This document shows, piece after piece, positions 53,152 through 61,181 of a stretch of DNA of 64,000 nt (positions are counted from its first letter, which is position 1; each line of letters starts with the position of its first letter). The notes under the pieces are model-generated. The model did not search any database, had not been told where the DNA came from, and saw only the letters and a list, made by a program, of their open reading frames with translations. Origin of the DNA: Klebsiella sp. WP3-W18-ESBL-02 (GTDB lineage: Bacteria > Pseudomonadota > Gammaproteobacteria > Enterobacterales > Enterobacteriaceae); assembly GCF_014168815.1 (NCBI RefSeq), contig NZ_AP021972.1:2294001-2358000 (forward strand). Reading direction: 5' to 3'. A program made the translations under genes and the position numbers.

Positions 53152-53490
53152 ATGTCTAAACAGCTTCGACTGCTTAAAAATATCCTGCTTGCCGGTACCG
53201 TTATGCTGGCCTCTACCGCGACCTGGGCCGCTGAGCATTGGATTGATGTACGCACGCCAGAACAGTATCAGGAAACGCATGTTCAGGGCGCGGTGAATAT
53301 TCCGCTTAAGCAGCTGGCGGCGCGAATTGGCGAAGTGACGCAGGACAAAAACGATACGCTGTACCTGTACTGCAATACCGGCAACCAGTCGGGTAAAGCA
53401 GAAACGCTGCTGCAAAAAATGGGCTACAAGAACGCCATCAATGAGGGTGGCCTGAAAGACGTTGAGAAAAAACAAACGCTGGTGAAGTAA
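53152..53490 (+). CDS. PspE-like periplasmic thiosulfate sulfurtransferase
   Basis: The 112-residue single-domain rhodanese has a signal peptide (MSKQLRLLKNILLAGTVMLASTATWA, cut before AEHWIDV) and the active-site loop YCNTGNQSGKA with catalytic Cys near residue 75. It resembles E. coli PspE closely in the mature part, but the psp operon is not here, so it may be a paralogue. A TATAAT -10 lies near 53120 and the ribosome site GGAAAT before ATG 53152. Function inferred from family: sulfane sulfur transfer in the periplasm. Confidence 0.85.
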   Translation: MSKQLRLLKNILLAGTVMLASTATWAAEHWIDVRTPEQYQETHVQGAVNIPLKQLAARIGEVTQDKNDTLYLYCNTGNQSGKAETLLQKMGYKNAINEGGLKDVEKKQTLVK

Positions 53491-53554
53491 TCGCCGTTCG
53501 CTAGCCGAGGGTTGGCGAAAATGAGACTCCGTTGCTAGCCTGAATAATTCAGGT

Positions 53555-53587
53555 CCCCGGGTGGTTTCCGCGTGAAGCCGCTCGGGG
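53555..53587 (+). other. Strong leader hairpin before the ABM gene
   Basis: CCCCG (53555-53559) pairs with CGGGG (53583-53587), enclosing further GTGG/GCCGC pairing. It lacks a T run and lies 28 bases before the ABM start, in a structured stretch that also has two GCTAGC sites (about 53500 and 53534). Confidence 0.4.
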
Positions 53588-53614
53588 TAGTCATTAATGC
53601 ACGAAGGATCTCAC

Positions 53615-53935
53615 ATGAGCGAAGTCAAGATTGTTGCCACTCTCACCCCCCGTCCGGAATATATCGACACCATCAGACAAGCCGCGCAGGCCATGGTACC
53701 GCTGACGCACCAGGAGGCGGGGTGCCTGCAGTACGATCTTCATGAAAGTAAGGCCATTCCCGACGTGCGTGAGCTGGCGAACGAGGGCAGGGTATCGTTC
53801 GTGTTTATCGAGCGCTGGAAATCAGAGGATGATCTGAAAAAGCACGTCGCAATGCCGTACCATGATGATTTTCTGGCAACGCTGGATGGAAAGCTGGACG
53901 GCATCAGCGTACAGCGCTTAACAAAGCTGCCGTGA
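53615..53935 (+). CDS. ABM-domain (YgiN-like) monooxygenase
   Basis: The 106-residue antibiotic-biosynthesis-monooxygenase-fold protein carries VKIVATLTPRPEYIDTIRQAAQAMVPLTHQEAGCLQYDLHES, RVSFVFIERWKSEDDLKKHVAMPYHDDF, and the final SVQRLTKL strand, typical of dimeric quinol monooxygenase-type enzymes. ATG 53615 is preferred because AAGGA precedes it; an ATG at 53597 would add six residues. In E. coli this slot next to the valine tRNAs holds ydhR, also an ABM-like protein, but the sequence is not YdhR as I know it, so I give no symbol. Confidence 0.82.
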   Translation: MSEVKIVATLTPRPEYIDTIRQAAQAMVPLTHQEAGCLQYDLHESKAIPDVRELANEGRVSFVFIERWKSEDDLKKHVAMPYHDDFLATLDGKLDGISVQRLTKLP

Positions 53936-53981
53936 TGATGTGATACATAAGAGAAGAGAGAGGCGCCATATCGAGAGGATA

Positions 53982-54058
53982 TGGTGCGTTCGATTGGACT
54001 CGAACCAACGACCCCCACCATGTCAAGGTGGTGCTCTAACCAACTGAGCTACGAACGC
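53982..54058 (-). tRNA. tRNA-Val(GAC), copy 3 of 3
   Basis: A 77-base gene with encoded CCA; acceptor GCGTTCG/CGAACGC, D-arm AGCTCAGTTGGTTAGAGC, anticodon GAC in CTTGACAT, and T-arm GGTTCGAGTCC are all present. It is the last of three tandem copies, corresponding in position to valV/valW of E. coli. Confidence 0.97.
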
Positions 54059-54062
54059 GTAA

Positions 54063-54139
54063 TGGTGCGTTTAATTGGACTCGAACCAACGACCCCCACC
54101 ATGTCAAGGTGGTGCTCTAACCAACTGAGCTATAAACGC
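54063..54139 (-). tRNA. tRNA-Val(GAC), copy 2 of 3 (variant acceptor stem)
   Basis: Identical to its neighbours except positions 6-7 of the acceptor stem: GCGTTTA/TAAACGC instead of GCGTTCG/CGAACGC, a compensated double change. The spacer to each neighbour is 4 bases. Confidence 0.97.
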
Positions 54140-54143
54140 ATAA

Positions 54144-54220
54144 TGGTGCGTTCGATTGGACTCGAACCAACGACCCCCACCATGTCAAGGTGGTGCTCTA
54201 ACCAACTGAGCTACGAACGC
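54144..54220 (-). tRNA. tRNA-Val(GAC), copy 1 of 3 (promoter-proximal)
   Basis: Same sequence as copy 3, anticodon GAC, CCA encoded. It is nearest to the stable-RNA promoter at 54247-54275. Confidence 0.97.
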
Positions 54221-54246
54221 ATTGTTGCTTGCGGCAACGGGGACGA

Positions 54247-54275
54247 ATATTAGCGGCAGCGGCGGGTTGTGGCAA
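54247..54275 (-). promoter_or_regulatory. Stable-RNA promoter of the valine tRNA cluster
   Basis: On the minus strand: -35 TTGCCA (54270-54275), 17-base spacer, -10 TAATAT (54247-54252), then a GC-rich discriminator CGTCCCCG, typical of stringently controlled tRNA promoters. Confidence 0.75.
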
Positions 54276-54444
54276 GTGGAAAATGTGTGATTTCACGCGA
54301 CTGGAGAACTTTTGCCCATCTCTGACGCATTTTTCTTCGCTTTACAAAATACGTTGATCTCGCTGGCTTTTATTCCCCCCACTTTTGACGCTTTTTATCA
54401 CTCCTGCCGCTGCCGGCCATTTTTGTCATCGATGGTTGAAAATG

Positions 54445-54467
54445 GAAATGTAATGTTATAACGTTTT
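54445..54467. promoter_or_regulatory. Zur-like operator of zinT
   Basis: GAAATGTAATGTTATAACGTTTT contains the half-palindrome AATGTTATAAC typical of Zur boxes, 34 bases before the zinT start. Zinc repression is expected from the E. coli parallel. Confidence 0.6.
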
Positions 54468-54500
54468 GCATCCTGTCAATATCACAGAAGGAAGAGGCGA

Positions 54501-55148
54501 GTGAAGCATCTGGGAAAAATGGCGCTAGCGATGGGCGCGCTGCTGATGAGCGGGCAAACATGGGCCCATGGACATCACGATCACGGCAAGCCGTTGTCGG
54601 AAAAAGAGCAGAAGGCAGCAGAAGGCATTTTTGACGTCAGCGACGTGAAGGATCGCCCGCTTGAGGACTGGGACGGCGTGTGGGAGTCGGTGAATGCGCT
54701 GCTGCTGTCCGGCGAGCTCGATCCGGTTTTCCGCCAGAAAGCGCAAAAAGACCACAGCAAAACGTTCGCGCAGATTAAAGAGTATTACCGTAAAGGTTAC
54801 GCGACGGACGTGAACATGATTGGCATTGAAAACGGCGTCATGGAGTTTCACGTAGGTGACAAGGTCAGCGCCTGCCAGTACCGCTATGCCGGGCACAAGG
54901 TGTTAACCTACGCGTCAGGCAAAAAAGGGGTGCGCTATTTGTTTGAGTGTCAGGATGCCAAAAGCGCTGCGCCGAAATACGTGCAGTTCAGCGATCACAC
55001 GATCGCGCCGCGTAAATCCGCACATTTCCATATCTTTATGGGCAACCAGTCGCAGGAAGCGCTGCTGGCTGAGATGGATAACTGGCCGACGTACTATCCG
55101 TACCAGCTCACCAGCAAGCAGGTTGTAGAAGAGATGCTGCACCACTAA
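54501..55148 (+). CDS. zinT: Periplasmic zinc/cadmium-binding protein ZinT
   Basis: The 215-residue protein has a signal peptide (MKHLGKMALAMGALLMSGQTWA) followed by a His-rich metal loop HGHHDHGKPLSE and the ZinT fold (GIFDVSDVKDRPLEDWDGVWESVN, GYATDVNMIGIENGVMEF, SAHFHIFMGNQSQEALL). The conserved His in HFHIF helps bind zinc. It hands zinc to ZnuA under starvation. Start is GTG 54501 behind AGAAGGAAGAG. In E. coli zinT is elsewhere; here it lies next to the valine tRNAs. Confidence 0.94.
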   Translation: MKHLGKMALAMGALLMSGQTWAHGHHDHGKPLSEKEQKAAEGIFDVSDVKDRPLEDWDGVWESVNALLLSGELDPVFRQKAQKDHSKTFAQIKEYYRKGYATDVNMIGIENGVMEFHVGDKVSACQYRYAGHKVLTYASGKKGVRYLFECQDAKSAAPKYVQFSDHTIAPRKSAHFHIFMGNQSQEALLAEMDNWPTYYPYQLTSKQVVEEMLHH

Positions 55149-55194
55149 GGTACGGCCCGCGCCGCGTGGGTTCACGGCGGCGCGGGCGGGGCAA

Positions 55195-56568
55195 TTAGCG
55201 TGCCGCGCGTTGTAAAATAACCGCCGCAGGCTGACGCTGAAGGAAACGCATTCTGAGCATCATCATGATTGCGGCCGAGGTCAGACCAATAATGAAGCCC
55301 CACCAGAAACCCGCCGGACCCATGCGCTCAACCACCAGATCGGTCAGCGCGAGCACATAGCCGCACGGCAGGCCCAGCACCCAGTAGGCAATAAAGGTGA
55401 TAAAGAAGATGGAGCGAGTATCTTTATAACCGCGCAAAATTCCGCTGCCAATCACCTGAATGGAGTCGGAGATTTGATACAGCGCTGCCAGCAGCATCAG
55501 CTGTGCCGCCAGCGTCACCACTTCCGGGTTATCGTTATAGAGCAGGGCGATATGGGTCCGCATCAGCGTCGTGAATACTGCCGTACAGACGGCCATGCAT
55601 ACGCCGACGCCCAGGCCGGTGCGGGCAGAAACCTGTGCGTCGGGCGTTGAACCCTGGCCCAGACGGAAGCCTACGCGAATCGTCACCGCTGCCGCCAGCG
55701 ACATCGGCAGAACGAACATCAGCGAGCTGAAGTTGAGCGCAATCTGATGGCCAGCGACATCCACGATCCCCAGCGGAGAGACCAGCAGTGCGACAACCGC
55801 GAACAGCGTCACTTCGAAGAACAGCGCCAGCGCAATCGGCAGCCCCAGAGTGGTCAGCCGCTTCAGAATGGTGAGGTCCGGGCCGCTAAAACGCGCGTGG
55901 TGACGAATATCTCGCATCGAGCCTGCGTGGCGGACGTAGTACAGCATGCTGAAGAACATCACCCAATAAACCGAGGCGGTTGCCACACCGCAGCCAACGC
56001 CGCCGAGTTCCGGCATCCCAAAATGCCCGTAAATAAAGATATAGTTCACCGGAATGTTCACCAGCAGGCCGATAAAGCCCATGACCATGCCGGGCTTGGT
56101 TTTCGCCAGCCCTTCACACTGGTTACGTGCTACCTGGAAGCAGAGATAGCCCGGCGCGCCCCACAGCAGCGCACGCAGATAACCAACGGCTTTGTCGGCC
56201 AGCGCCGGGTCAATGTTATGCATGGCGCGGATAATATGGCCCGCATTCCACAGGACAACCATGATCAGCAGCGAGACAAAACCGGCCAGCCAGAACCCCT
56301 GGCGAACCTGAAGCGCGACGCGGTCGCGTCGGCCGGAGCCGTTAAGCTGGGCGATAACCGGCGTCAGCGCCAGCAGGAGGCCGTGGCCGAAAAGAATGGC
56401 GGGTAGCCAGATAGACGTGCCGATCGCCACGGCGGCCATATCGGTGGCGCTGTAACCGCCGGCCATCACCGTATCAACGAACCCCATGGCCGTTTGTGCT
56501 ACCTGCGCAAGGATAACCGGGATAGCCAGAGCTAATAACTGACGCGCTTCGCTAAAGTACTTCTGCAC
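55195..56568 (-). CDS. mdtK: MATE multidrug efflux protein MdtK (NorM)
   Basis: The 457-residue inner-membrane MATE transporter has twelve hydrophobic segments. It exchanges sodium or protons for fluoroquinolones, dyes and dipeptides. The family pattern ARQLLALAIPVILAQVAQTAMGFVDTVMAG opens the protein, and the N- and C-halves are related (residues about 8-230 and 240-450). It is divergent from ribC, as in E. coli. Start ATG 56568 is by homology (MQKYFSEARQLL). Confidence 0.96.
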   Translation of the reverse strand: MQKYFSEARQLLALAIPVILAQVAQTAMGFVDTVMAGGYSATDMAAVAIGTSIWLPAILFGHGLLLALTPVIAQLNGSGRRDRVALQVRQGFWLAGFVSLLIMVVLWNAGHIIRAMHNIDPALADKAVGYLRALLWGAPGYLCFQVARNQCEGLAKTKPGMVMGFIGLLVNIPVNYIFIYGHFGMPELGGVGCGVATASVYWVMFFSMLYYVRHAGSMRDIRHHARFSGPDLTILKRLTTLGLPIALALFFEVTLFAVVALLVSPLGIVDVAGHQIALNFSSLMFVLPMSLAAAVTIRVGFRLGQGSTPDAQVSARTGLGVGVCMAVCTAVFTTLMRTHIALLYNDNPEVVTLAAQLMLLAALYQISDSIQVIGSGILRGYKDTRSIFFITFIAYWVLGLPCGYVLALTDLVVERMGPAGFWWGFIIGLTSAAIMMMLRMRFLQRQPAAVILQRAAR

Positions 56569-56819
56569 GTGAACACCTGTATTGTTGTTATTTATTCTCG
56601 CCGTACGCCGTGTACGGGAGACAGATAAGCCGCCTTAACCGGCAGCAAGAAGAATAAATAGAGGAATTGCTCCGATATTGTAGCGGGGATTTGCTATTAA
56701 TCTAGTCAAAAAAAGGGGGGAGCGGCGCGGAAGGTGGCAACCTGTTTTATCAACTGCTATTGTGCGTAGCAGATGAACCGGTAGCGATGCCGGCACGATG
56801 ATTAATAGGAGTTGACGAT

Positions 56820-57455
56820 ATGTTCACGGGTATTGTGCAGGGCACGGCAAAAATCGTGTCTATTGATGAGAAACCGAACTTCCGCACCCACGTAGTAGCG
56901 CTGCCAGAATCTATGCTGGCCGGGTTGGAAACCGGGGCTTCGGTTGCACACAACGGCTGTTGCTTAACGGTCACGGAAATCAACGGCGACCAGATTAGCT
57001 TCGATCTGATGAAAGAGACGCTGCGTATTACCAACCTTGGCGATGTGAAGGTTGGTGACGTCGTTAACGTTGAGCGCGCGGCGAAGTTCAGCGACGAAAT
57101 TGGCGGCCATTTGATGTCGGGTCATATTATGACCACTGCGGAAGTGGCTAAAATTCTGACGTCTGAAAACAACAAACAGATTTGGTTTAAAATCCAGGAC
57201 CCGTCGCTGATGAAATATATCCTCTACAAAGGATTTATCGGCATCGACGGTATTAGCCTGACGGTAGGTGAAGTCACGGCGACGCGTTTTTGCGTGCACC
57301 TGATTCCAGAGACGCTGGAGCGCACGACGCTGGGAAAAAAACGTCTGGGTGACCGCGTGAATATCGAGATCGATCCGCAAACGCAGGCGGTAGTGGATAC
57401 CGTTGAACGCGTGATGGCCGCGAAAGAGGCTGCCGCGCAGGCGGTAGCAGAATAA
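56820..57455 (+). CDS. ribC: Riboflavin synthase alpha subunit
   Basis: The 211-residue enzyme dismutates two 6,7-dimethyl-8-ribityllumazines to riboflavin. The two lumazine-binding repeats (residues 1-97 and 98-195) are clear: MFTGIVQG...SVAHNGCCLTVTEING and VNVERAAKFSDEIGGHLMSGHI; then FIGIDGISLTVGEV, with the catalytic Cys48 region NGCCLTV. GGAGTTGACGAT precedes the ATG. Also called ribE. No FMN riboswitch is seen upstream. Confidence 0.97.
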   Translation: MFTGIVQGTAKIVSIDEKPNFRTHVVALPESMLAGLETGASVAHNGCCLTVTEINGDQISFDLMKETLRITNLGDVKVGDVVNVERAAKFSDEIGGHLMSGHIMTTAEVAKILTSENNKQIWFKIQDPSLMKYILYKGFIGIDGISLTVGEVTATRFCVHLIPETLERTTLGKKRLGDRVNIEIDPQTQAVVDTVERVMAAKEAAAQAVAE

Positions 57456-57462
57456 CGGAAAA

Positions 57463-57488
57463 CGCCTGCGCCGGGTGGCGCAGGCGTC
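57463..57488. terminator. Hairpin between ribC and cfa
   Basis: A 10-bp stem CGCCTGCGCC / GGCGCAGGCG with loop GGGT, without a long T run. It lies between convergent genes, so it may work with Rho on either. Confidence 0.5.
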
Positions 57489-57497
57489 AATGCCGGA

Positions 57498-58646
57498 TTA
57501 CCGCGCGACGCGCAGACCTTGTTCAACCCCACGGGAGAACATAACCTGCCACAGCTGAATATCACGCGCACGGAAGGCTCCCGCACAGGCGTTAAGATAG
57601 TAGCTGAACATGCGTTTGAATCGTTCAGAATAATTGTCGGCGATTTCCGGCCAGCTGGCGAGGAAACGGCTATGCCAGGCCATGAGCGTGGTATCGTAGT
57701 CGGCACCAAAGTTGTGCCAGTCTTCCATCACGAAGTGTGGTTCGCTGGCGACGGCAATCTGGCGCACGGACGGTAAACAGCCATTCGGAAAGATGTATTT
57801 GTTGATCCACGGATCGACATTGTTGTCGGTTCTTTTCGAACCAATGGTGTGCAGTAAAAACAACCCATCGGGCTTGAGATTGCGGTCAACGACGGAGAAA
57901 TAGGTGTCGTAGTTTTTTGGCCCAACGTGCTCAAACATGCCGACGGACACGATGCGGTCGAACTGATCGTTTAAGTCGCGGTAGTCCTGGAGCAAAATCT
58001 CAACGTCCAGCCCTTCACAACGCGCCTGCGCCATCTTCTGCTGTTCAGCGGAAATGGTGACGCCCTTGACGGTCACGCCGTAGTTTTTCGCCATATAGGC
58101 TGCCAGGCCACCCCATCCGCAGCCGATATCCAGCACGCGCATTCCCGGCGCCAGCTGCAGCTTCTGGCAGATAAGCTCAAGCTTGGCCTGCTGGGCTTGC
58201 TCGAGGTTTTCAGCCTCTTTCCAGTAGCCGCAGGAGTATTGCATGAAAGGGTCGAGCATGCGGCTAAAGAGATCGTTGCCGAGGTCGTAGTGCTCTTTGC
58301 CCACCTGCCAGGCGCGTCTGCGGCTCTGGAGGTTAAACAAACGCGCACCGGCCACGCGCAGCGTATCTTTGAAATGATGGGGGAGTTGGTTTTCAAGTCC
58401 GGCGCGCAGTACCTTGTCGAAGAAGATATCCAGACGATCGCATTCCCACCAACCGTCCATATAGCTTTCGCCAAGACCCAGCGAACCTTCCTGTAAAACT
58501 CGTTTAAAAAGACGCGGATTTTTAACCTGAATATCGCAGGAGGCATTGCCGTTAATTTCAATGCCTGCTCGGTTTAGCAGCTCGCTAACGATACGATACC
58601 AGTCGTCATCCGGTACGCTTACTTCTTCTATACACGATGAGCTCAT
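57498..58646 (-). CDS. cfa: Cyclopropane-fatty-acyl-phospholipid synthase
   Basis: The 382-residue enzyme adds a methylene from SAM to unsaturated membrane phospholipids in stationary phase. SAM motif VLDIGCGWGGLAAYMAKNYG is near residue 170, with the N-terminal lipid-binding part before it; the QYSCGYWKEAENLEQAQQAKL segment and active-site region EHVGPKNYDTYF also fit. In E. coli it has a sigma-70 and a sigma-S promoter in the long region upstream; about 300 bases are free here. Convergent with ribC. Confidence 0.96.
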   Translation of the reverse strand: MSSSCIEEVSVPDDDWYRIVSELLNRAGIEINGNASCDIQVKNPRLFKRVLQEGSLGLGESYMDGWWECDRLDIFFDKVLRAGLENQLPHHFKDTLRVAGARLFNLQSRRRAWQVGKEHYDLGNDLFSRMLDPFMQYSCGYWKEAENLEQAQQAKLELICQKLQLAPGMRVLDIGCGWGGLAAYMAKNYGVTVKGVTISAEQQKMAQARCEGLDVEILLQDYRDLNDQFDRIVSVGMFEHVGPKNYDTYFSVVDRNLKPDGLFLLHTIGSKRTDNNVDPWINKYIFPNGCLPSVRQIAVASEPHFVMEDWHNFGADYDTTLMAWHSRFLASWPEIADNYSERFKRMFSYYLNACAGAFRARDIQLWQVMFSRGVEQGLRVAR

Positions 58647-58945
58647 AGCTTCTCCATCCCGACCTGATGATCAGAACCTTAAAACAGCGTAGACGCTTTT
58701 TTCTGGTTTGTGAGAAATGTCACGAAAAATTCGTGAGCCTGCTATCCGACGTAGCACAGAGGAAGGGAAGAACCCCTTGCCGAAAGCCAATCCGTGGTTT
58801 AAGGGGAAGCCGTCCTGCTCCCGCATAATAAGTTCAATGTATACTAATTATGTGATGCCGATCCAGTATAGGACGCTAAGTGCCTTGATTCAACAAAAAA
58901 ACTTAGCGCCCTAATCATTTATGGAGGTATTGATGCGAGGAATAT
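58647..58945. other. cfa/punC intergenic region with hairpin and antisense mini-ORF
   Basis: No established gene is seen. It holds the cfa promoters, a 9-of-10 inverted repeat GGACGCTAAG (58871-58880) / CTTAGCGCCC (58902-58911), and a GGAGG at 58923-58927 followed by ATG 58933. That start opens a 40-codon Arg-rich frame running antisense into punC. The frame is doubtful as a gene. Confidence 0.45.
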
Positions 58946-60139
58946 TCAGACGTGGGACGCAGCGGCGTCAGCCTGGCGTTCGGCGCGACGGGCGGCGCGC
59001 TGCATGCCGTAACCGATACCGGCCAGCACTACGGTTACCAGCATCACGCTGGTAGTGGTAAGCAGCGGAGTCGCAATCAGTGTCGATACCGCCAGGCTGG
59101 CCAGGAAGCACAGACCGAGCTGAAGCGTATTTTGCAACGCCGCCGCGCGACCGGTGGCCTGTGGGAACGGCTTCAGCGCCTGTGCCACGACGATCGGATA
59201 GATAGCGCCGTTAGCGGTGGCCATCACGCAGAACGGAATCAGCAGTGCGCTCAGCGACACATCCCGGGCCAGGCCGACGGCCCAGGTTCCCACGACGCTC
59301 AGTGCGAACCCGACAAGCAGCCATGGCAGCAGCTGTGAACCCTGCCATTTTTGCAGTGCGGCGCGACAACCGTAGCCACCAATCAGGAACGCGATTGTCT
59401 GCGGCACATAGCTCAGGCCAATGACGGTCGGGCTATAGCCCATTTCGTGCAGGATAAACGGCGAGCCGGTCAACCAGGCAAAGAAGCTGGCGGAGCAGGC
59501 GGCGTAGATAAGTACGTTACCGCGATAGTCTTTACTGCGCAGCAGGCGCATAAACGTCAGCTTTTCTCCGTTGACGGCGTGCTTTTTGTGCGCGGGCTTG
59601 AGACGAAAAGCCGGCAGCATCAGCACCAGCGTGATAATAAACAGCGTCGCAAAGATGGCCTGCCAGTCAAAGTGGACCAGGAGCCAGCTGCCAAGCAGCG
59701 GTGCCAGCGCGGGTGACAGCCCGACGAGCGGCATGATGGTTGCGAAAATGCGGTTAGTACGCTGGGCCGGATAGTAGTCGGTGACCATTGCCTGCCAGGT
59801 AACGGCTGCGGCGCATACACCGACCGCCTGCACAAAGCGCAGCACCAGCAGGGTAGTGCCGTCACGGACCCACAGCATCCCCAGACAGCCCACGGCGAAA
59901 ATGGTTAAGCCCGCCAGCAGAATGGGTTTGCGGCCATAGCGGTCAGACAGCGGCCCCCACAGCAGCTGCGCGACGGCGAAGCCGGCCAGGAACAAACTCA
60001 GGCTGGCGCTGACCGCCGAGGCCGGCGTTTGCAGGTCTTGCTGAATGGCAGCAAAAGCAGGCAGGTACATGTCGGTGGCCAGAAAACCCAGCACGCTCAG
60101 CCCCGCGAGCCAGACTAAAAATCCTTTCCCAGGTTGCAT
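58946..60139 (-). CDS. punC: PunC (YdhC), MFS purine nucleoside transporter
   Basis: The 397-residue, 12-segment MFS transporter is of the Bcr/CflA type. MFS motif A appears as GPLSDRYGRKPILLAG (near 64-79); LGFLATDMYLPAFAAI is the drug:H+ antiporter opening. E. coli PunC exports or imports purine nucleosides such as adenosine and is controlled by the divergent PunR. ATG 60139 (MQPGKGF) has AAAGGG upstream and fits E. coli; 18 extra codons upstream are not needed. Confidence 0.93.
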   Translation of the reverse strand: MQPGKGFLVWLAGLSVLGFLATDMYLPAFAAIQQDLQTPASAVSASLSLFLAGFAVAQLLWGPLSDRYGRKPILLAGLTIFAVGCLGMLWVRDGTTLLVLRFVQAVGVCAAAVTWQAMVTDYYPAQRTNRIFATIMPLVGLSPALAPLLGSWLLVHFDWQAIFATLFIITLVLMLPAFRLKPAHKKHAVNGEKLTFMRLLRSKDYRGNVLIYAACSASFFAWLTGSPFILHEMGYSPTVIGLSYVPQTIAFLIGGYGCRAALQKWQGSQLLPWLLVGFALSVVGTWAVGLARDVSLSALLIPFCVMATANGAIYPIVVAQALKPFPQATGRAAALQNTLQLGLCFLASLAVSTLIATPLLTTTSVMLVTVVLAGIGYGMQRAARRAERQADAAASHV

Positions 60140-60251
60140 AAATTGCCCTTTATTATCTGATATTAACCTTGCCGCCGAGTGTAGAGAGTGCATTCAGGGT
60201 TGTGAAACGCTAATATTTGAGCCATGGATTCAAATTTTTTGCAGGCAGAAA

Positions 60252-61163
60252 ATGTGGTCTGAATATTCTCTTGAAGTCGTTGATGCGGTAGCGCGTAACG
60301 GTAGCTTTAGCGCCGCCGCGCAGGAACTGCATCGTGTGCCTTCTGCGGTAAGCTATACGGTACGACAGCTGGAAGAGTGGCTGGCTGTACCGCTGTTTGA
60401 ACGCCGTCATCGCGACGTGGAATTAACGCCTGCCGGGGCATGGTTCCTGAAAGAAGGGCGGTCTGTTATCAAAAAAATGCAGATCACCCGCCAGCAGTGC
60501 CAGCAGATTGCCAACGGCTGGCGTGGCCAGTTGGCGATTGCCGTTGATAATATTGTTAAGCCACAGCGTACGCGCCAGCTGATCGTCGATTTTTACCGTC
60601 ACTTTAGCGACGTTGAGCTGATTGTTTACCAGGAAGTCTTTAACGGCGTATGGGATGCGCTGGCGGACGGCCGCGTCGAGCTGGCGATTGGCGCCACGCA
60701 GGCGATTCCGGTCGGGGGGCGCTTTGCTTTTAGGGATATGGGAATGCTCAACTGGCACTGCGTGGTGTCCAGCGCACATCCGCTGGCGCGTCTGGATGGG
60801 CCGCTCAGCGATGATGTACTGCGCAACTGGCCGTCACTGGTGCGCGAGGATACCTCACGTTCGCTGCCTAAGCGTACGACCTGGCTGCTGGATAACCAAA
60901 AACGCGTGGTGGTGCCGGATTGGGCGTCGTCAGAAACCTGTATTTCCGCCGGCTTATGTGCGGCGATGGTGCCGGGGCATCTGGCTCAGCCATGGCTGGA
61001 GAGCGGAGAGTGGGTCGCACTGACGCTGGAGAACCCGTTCCCGGATGCCGCCTGTTGCCTCACGTGGCAGCAAAGTGAAGCGTCACCGGCATTAAGCTGG
61101 CTGCTGGAGTATCTGGGGGATAGTGAGACGCTGAACGAGGAGTGGCTGCGAACGCCCGTATAG
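60252..61163 (+). CDS. punR: PunR (YdhB), LysR-family activator of punC
   Basis: The 303-residue LysR-type regulator has an N-terminal winged helix (VDAVARNGSFSAAAQELHRVPSAVSYTVRQLEEWL, about 10-44) and a LysR substrate domain. It is almost identical to E. coli YdhB/PunR, which senses adenosine and activates punC. ATG 60252 (MWSEYSLEVV) matches; the upstream in-frame extension lies inside the divergent transporter's promoter. Convergent with purR. Confidence 0.94.
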   Translation: MWSEYSLEVVDAVARNGSFSAAAQELHRVPSAVSYTVRQLEEWLAVPLFERRHRDVELTPAGAWFLKEGRSVIKKMQITRQQCQQIANGWRGQLAIAVDNIVKPQRTRQLIVDFYRHFSDVELIVYQEVFNGVWDALADGRVELAIGATQAIPVGGRFAFRDMGMLNWHCVVSSAHPLARLDGPLSDDVLRNWPSLVREDTSRSLPKRTTWLLDNQKRVVVPDWASSETCISAGLCAAMVPGHLAQPWLESGEWVALTLENPFPDAACCLTWQQSEASPALSWLLEYLGDSETLNEEWLRTPV

Positions 61164-61181
61164 GGCGCTCGCAGAACGCGA

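Noticed and set aside
53615..53935. Calling the ABM gene ydhR because of its place beside the valine tRNAs
   Set aside because: The sequence does not match E. coli YdhR as I know it; only the fold type is similar.
53982..54220. Three near-identical 77-base direct repeats read as a CRISPR-like array or repeat
   Set aside because: Each unit folds as a complete tRNA-Val with CCA and anticodon GAC; spacers are only 4 bases.
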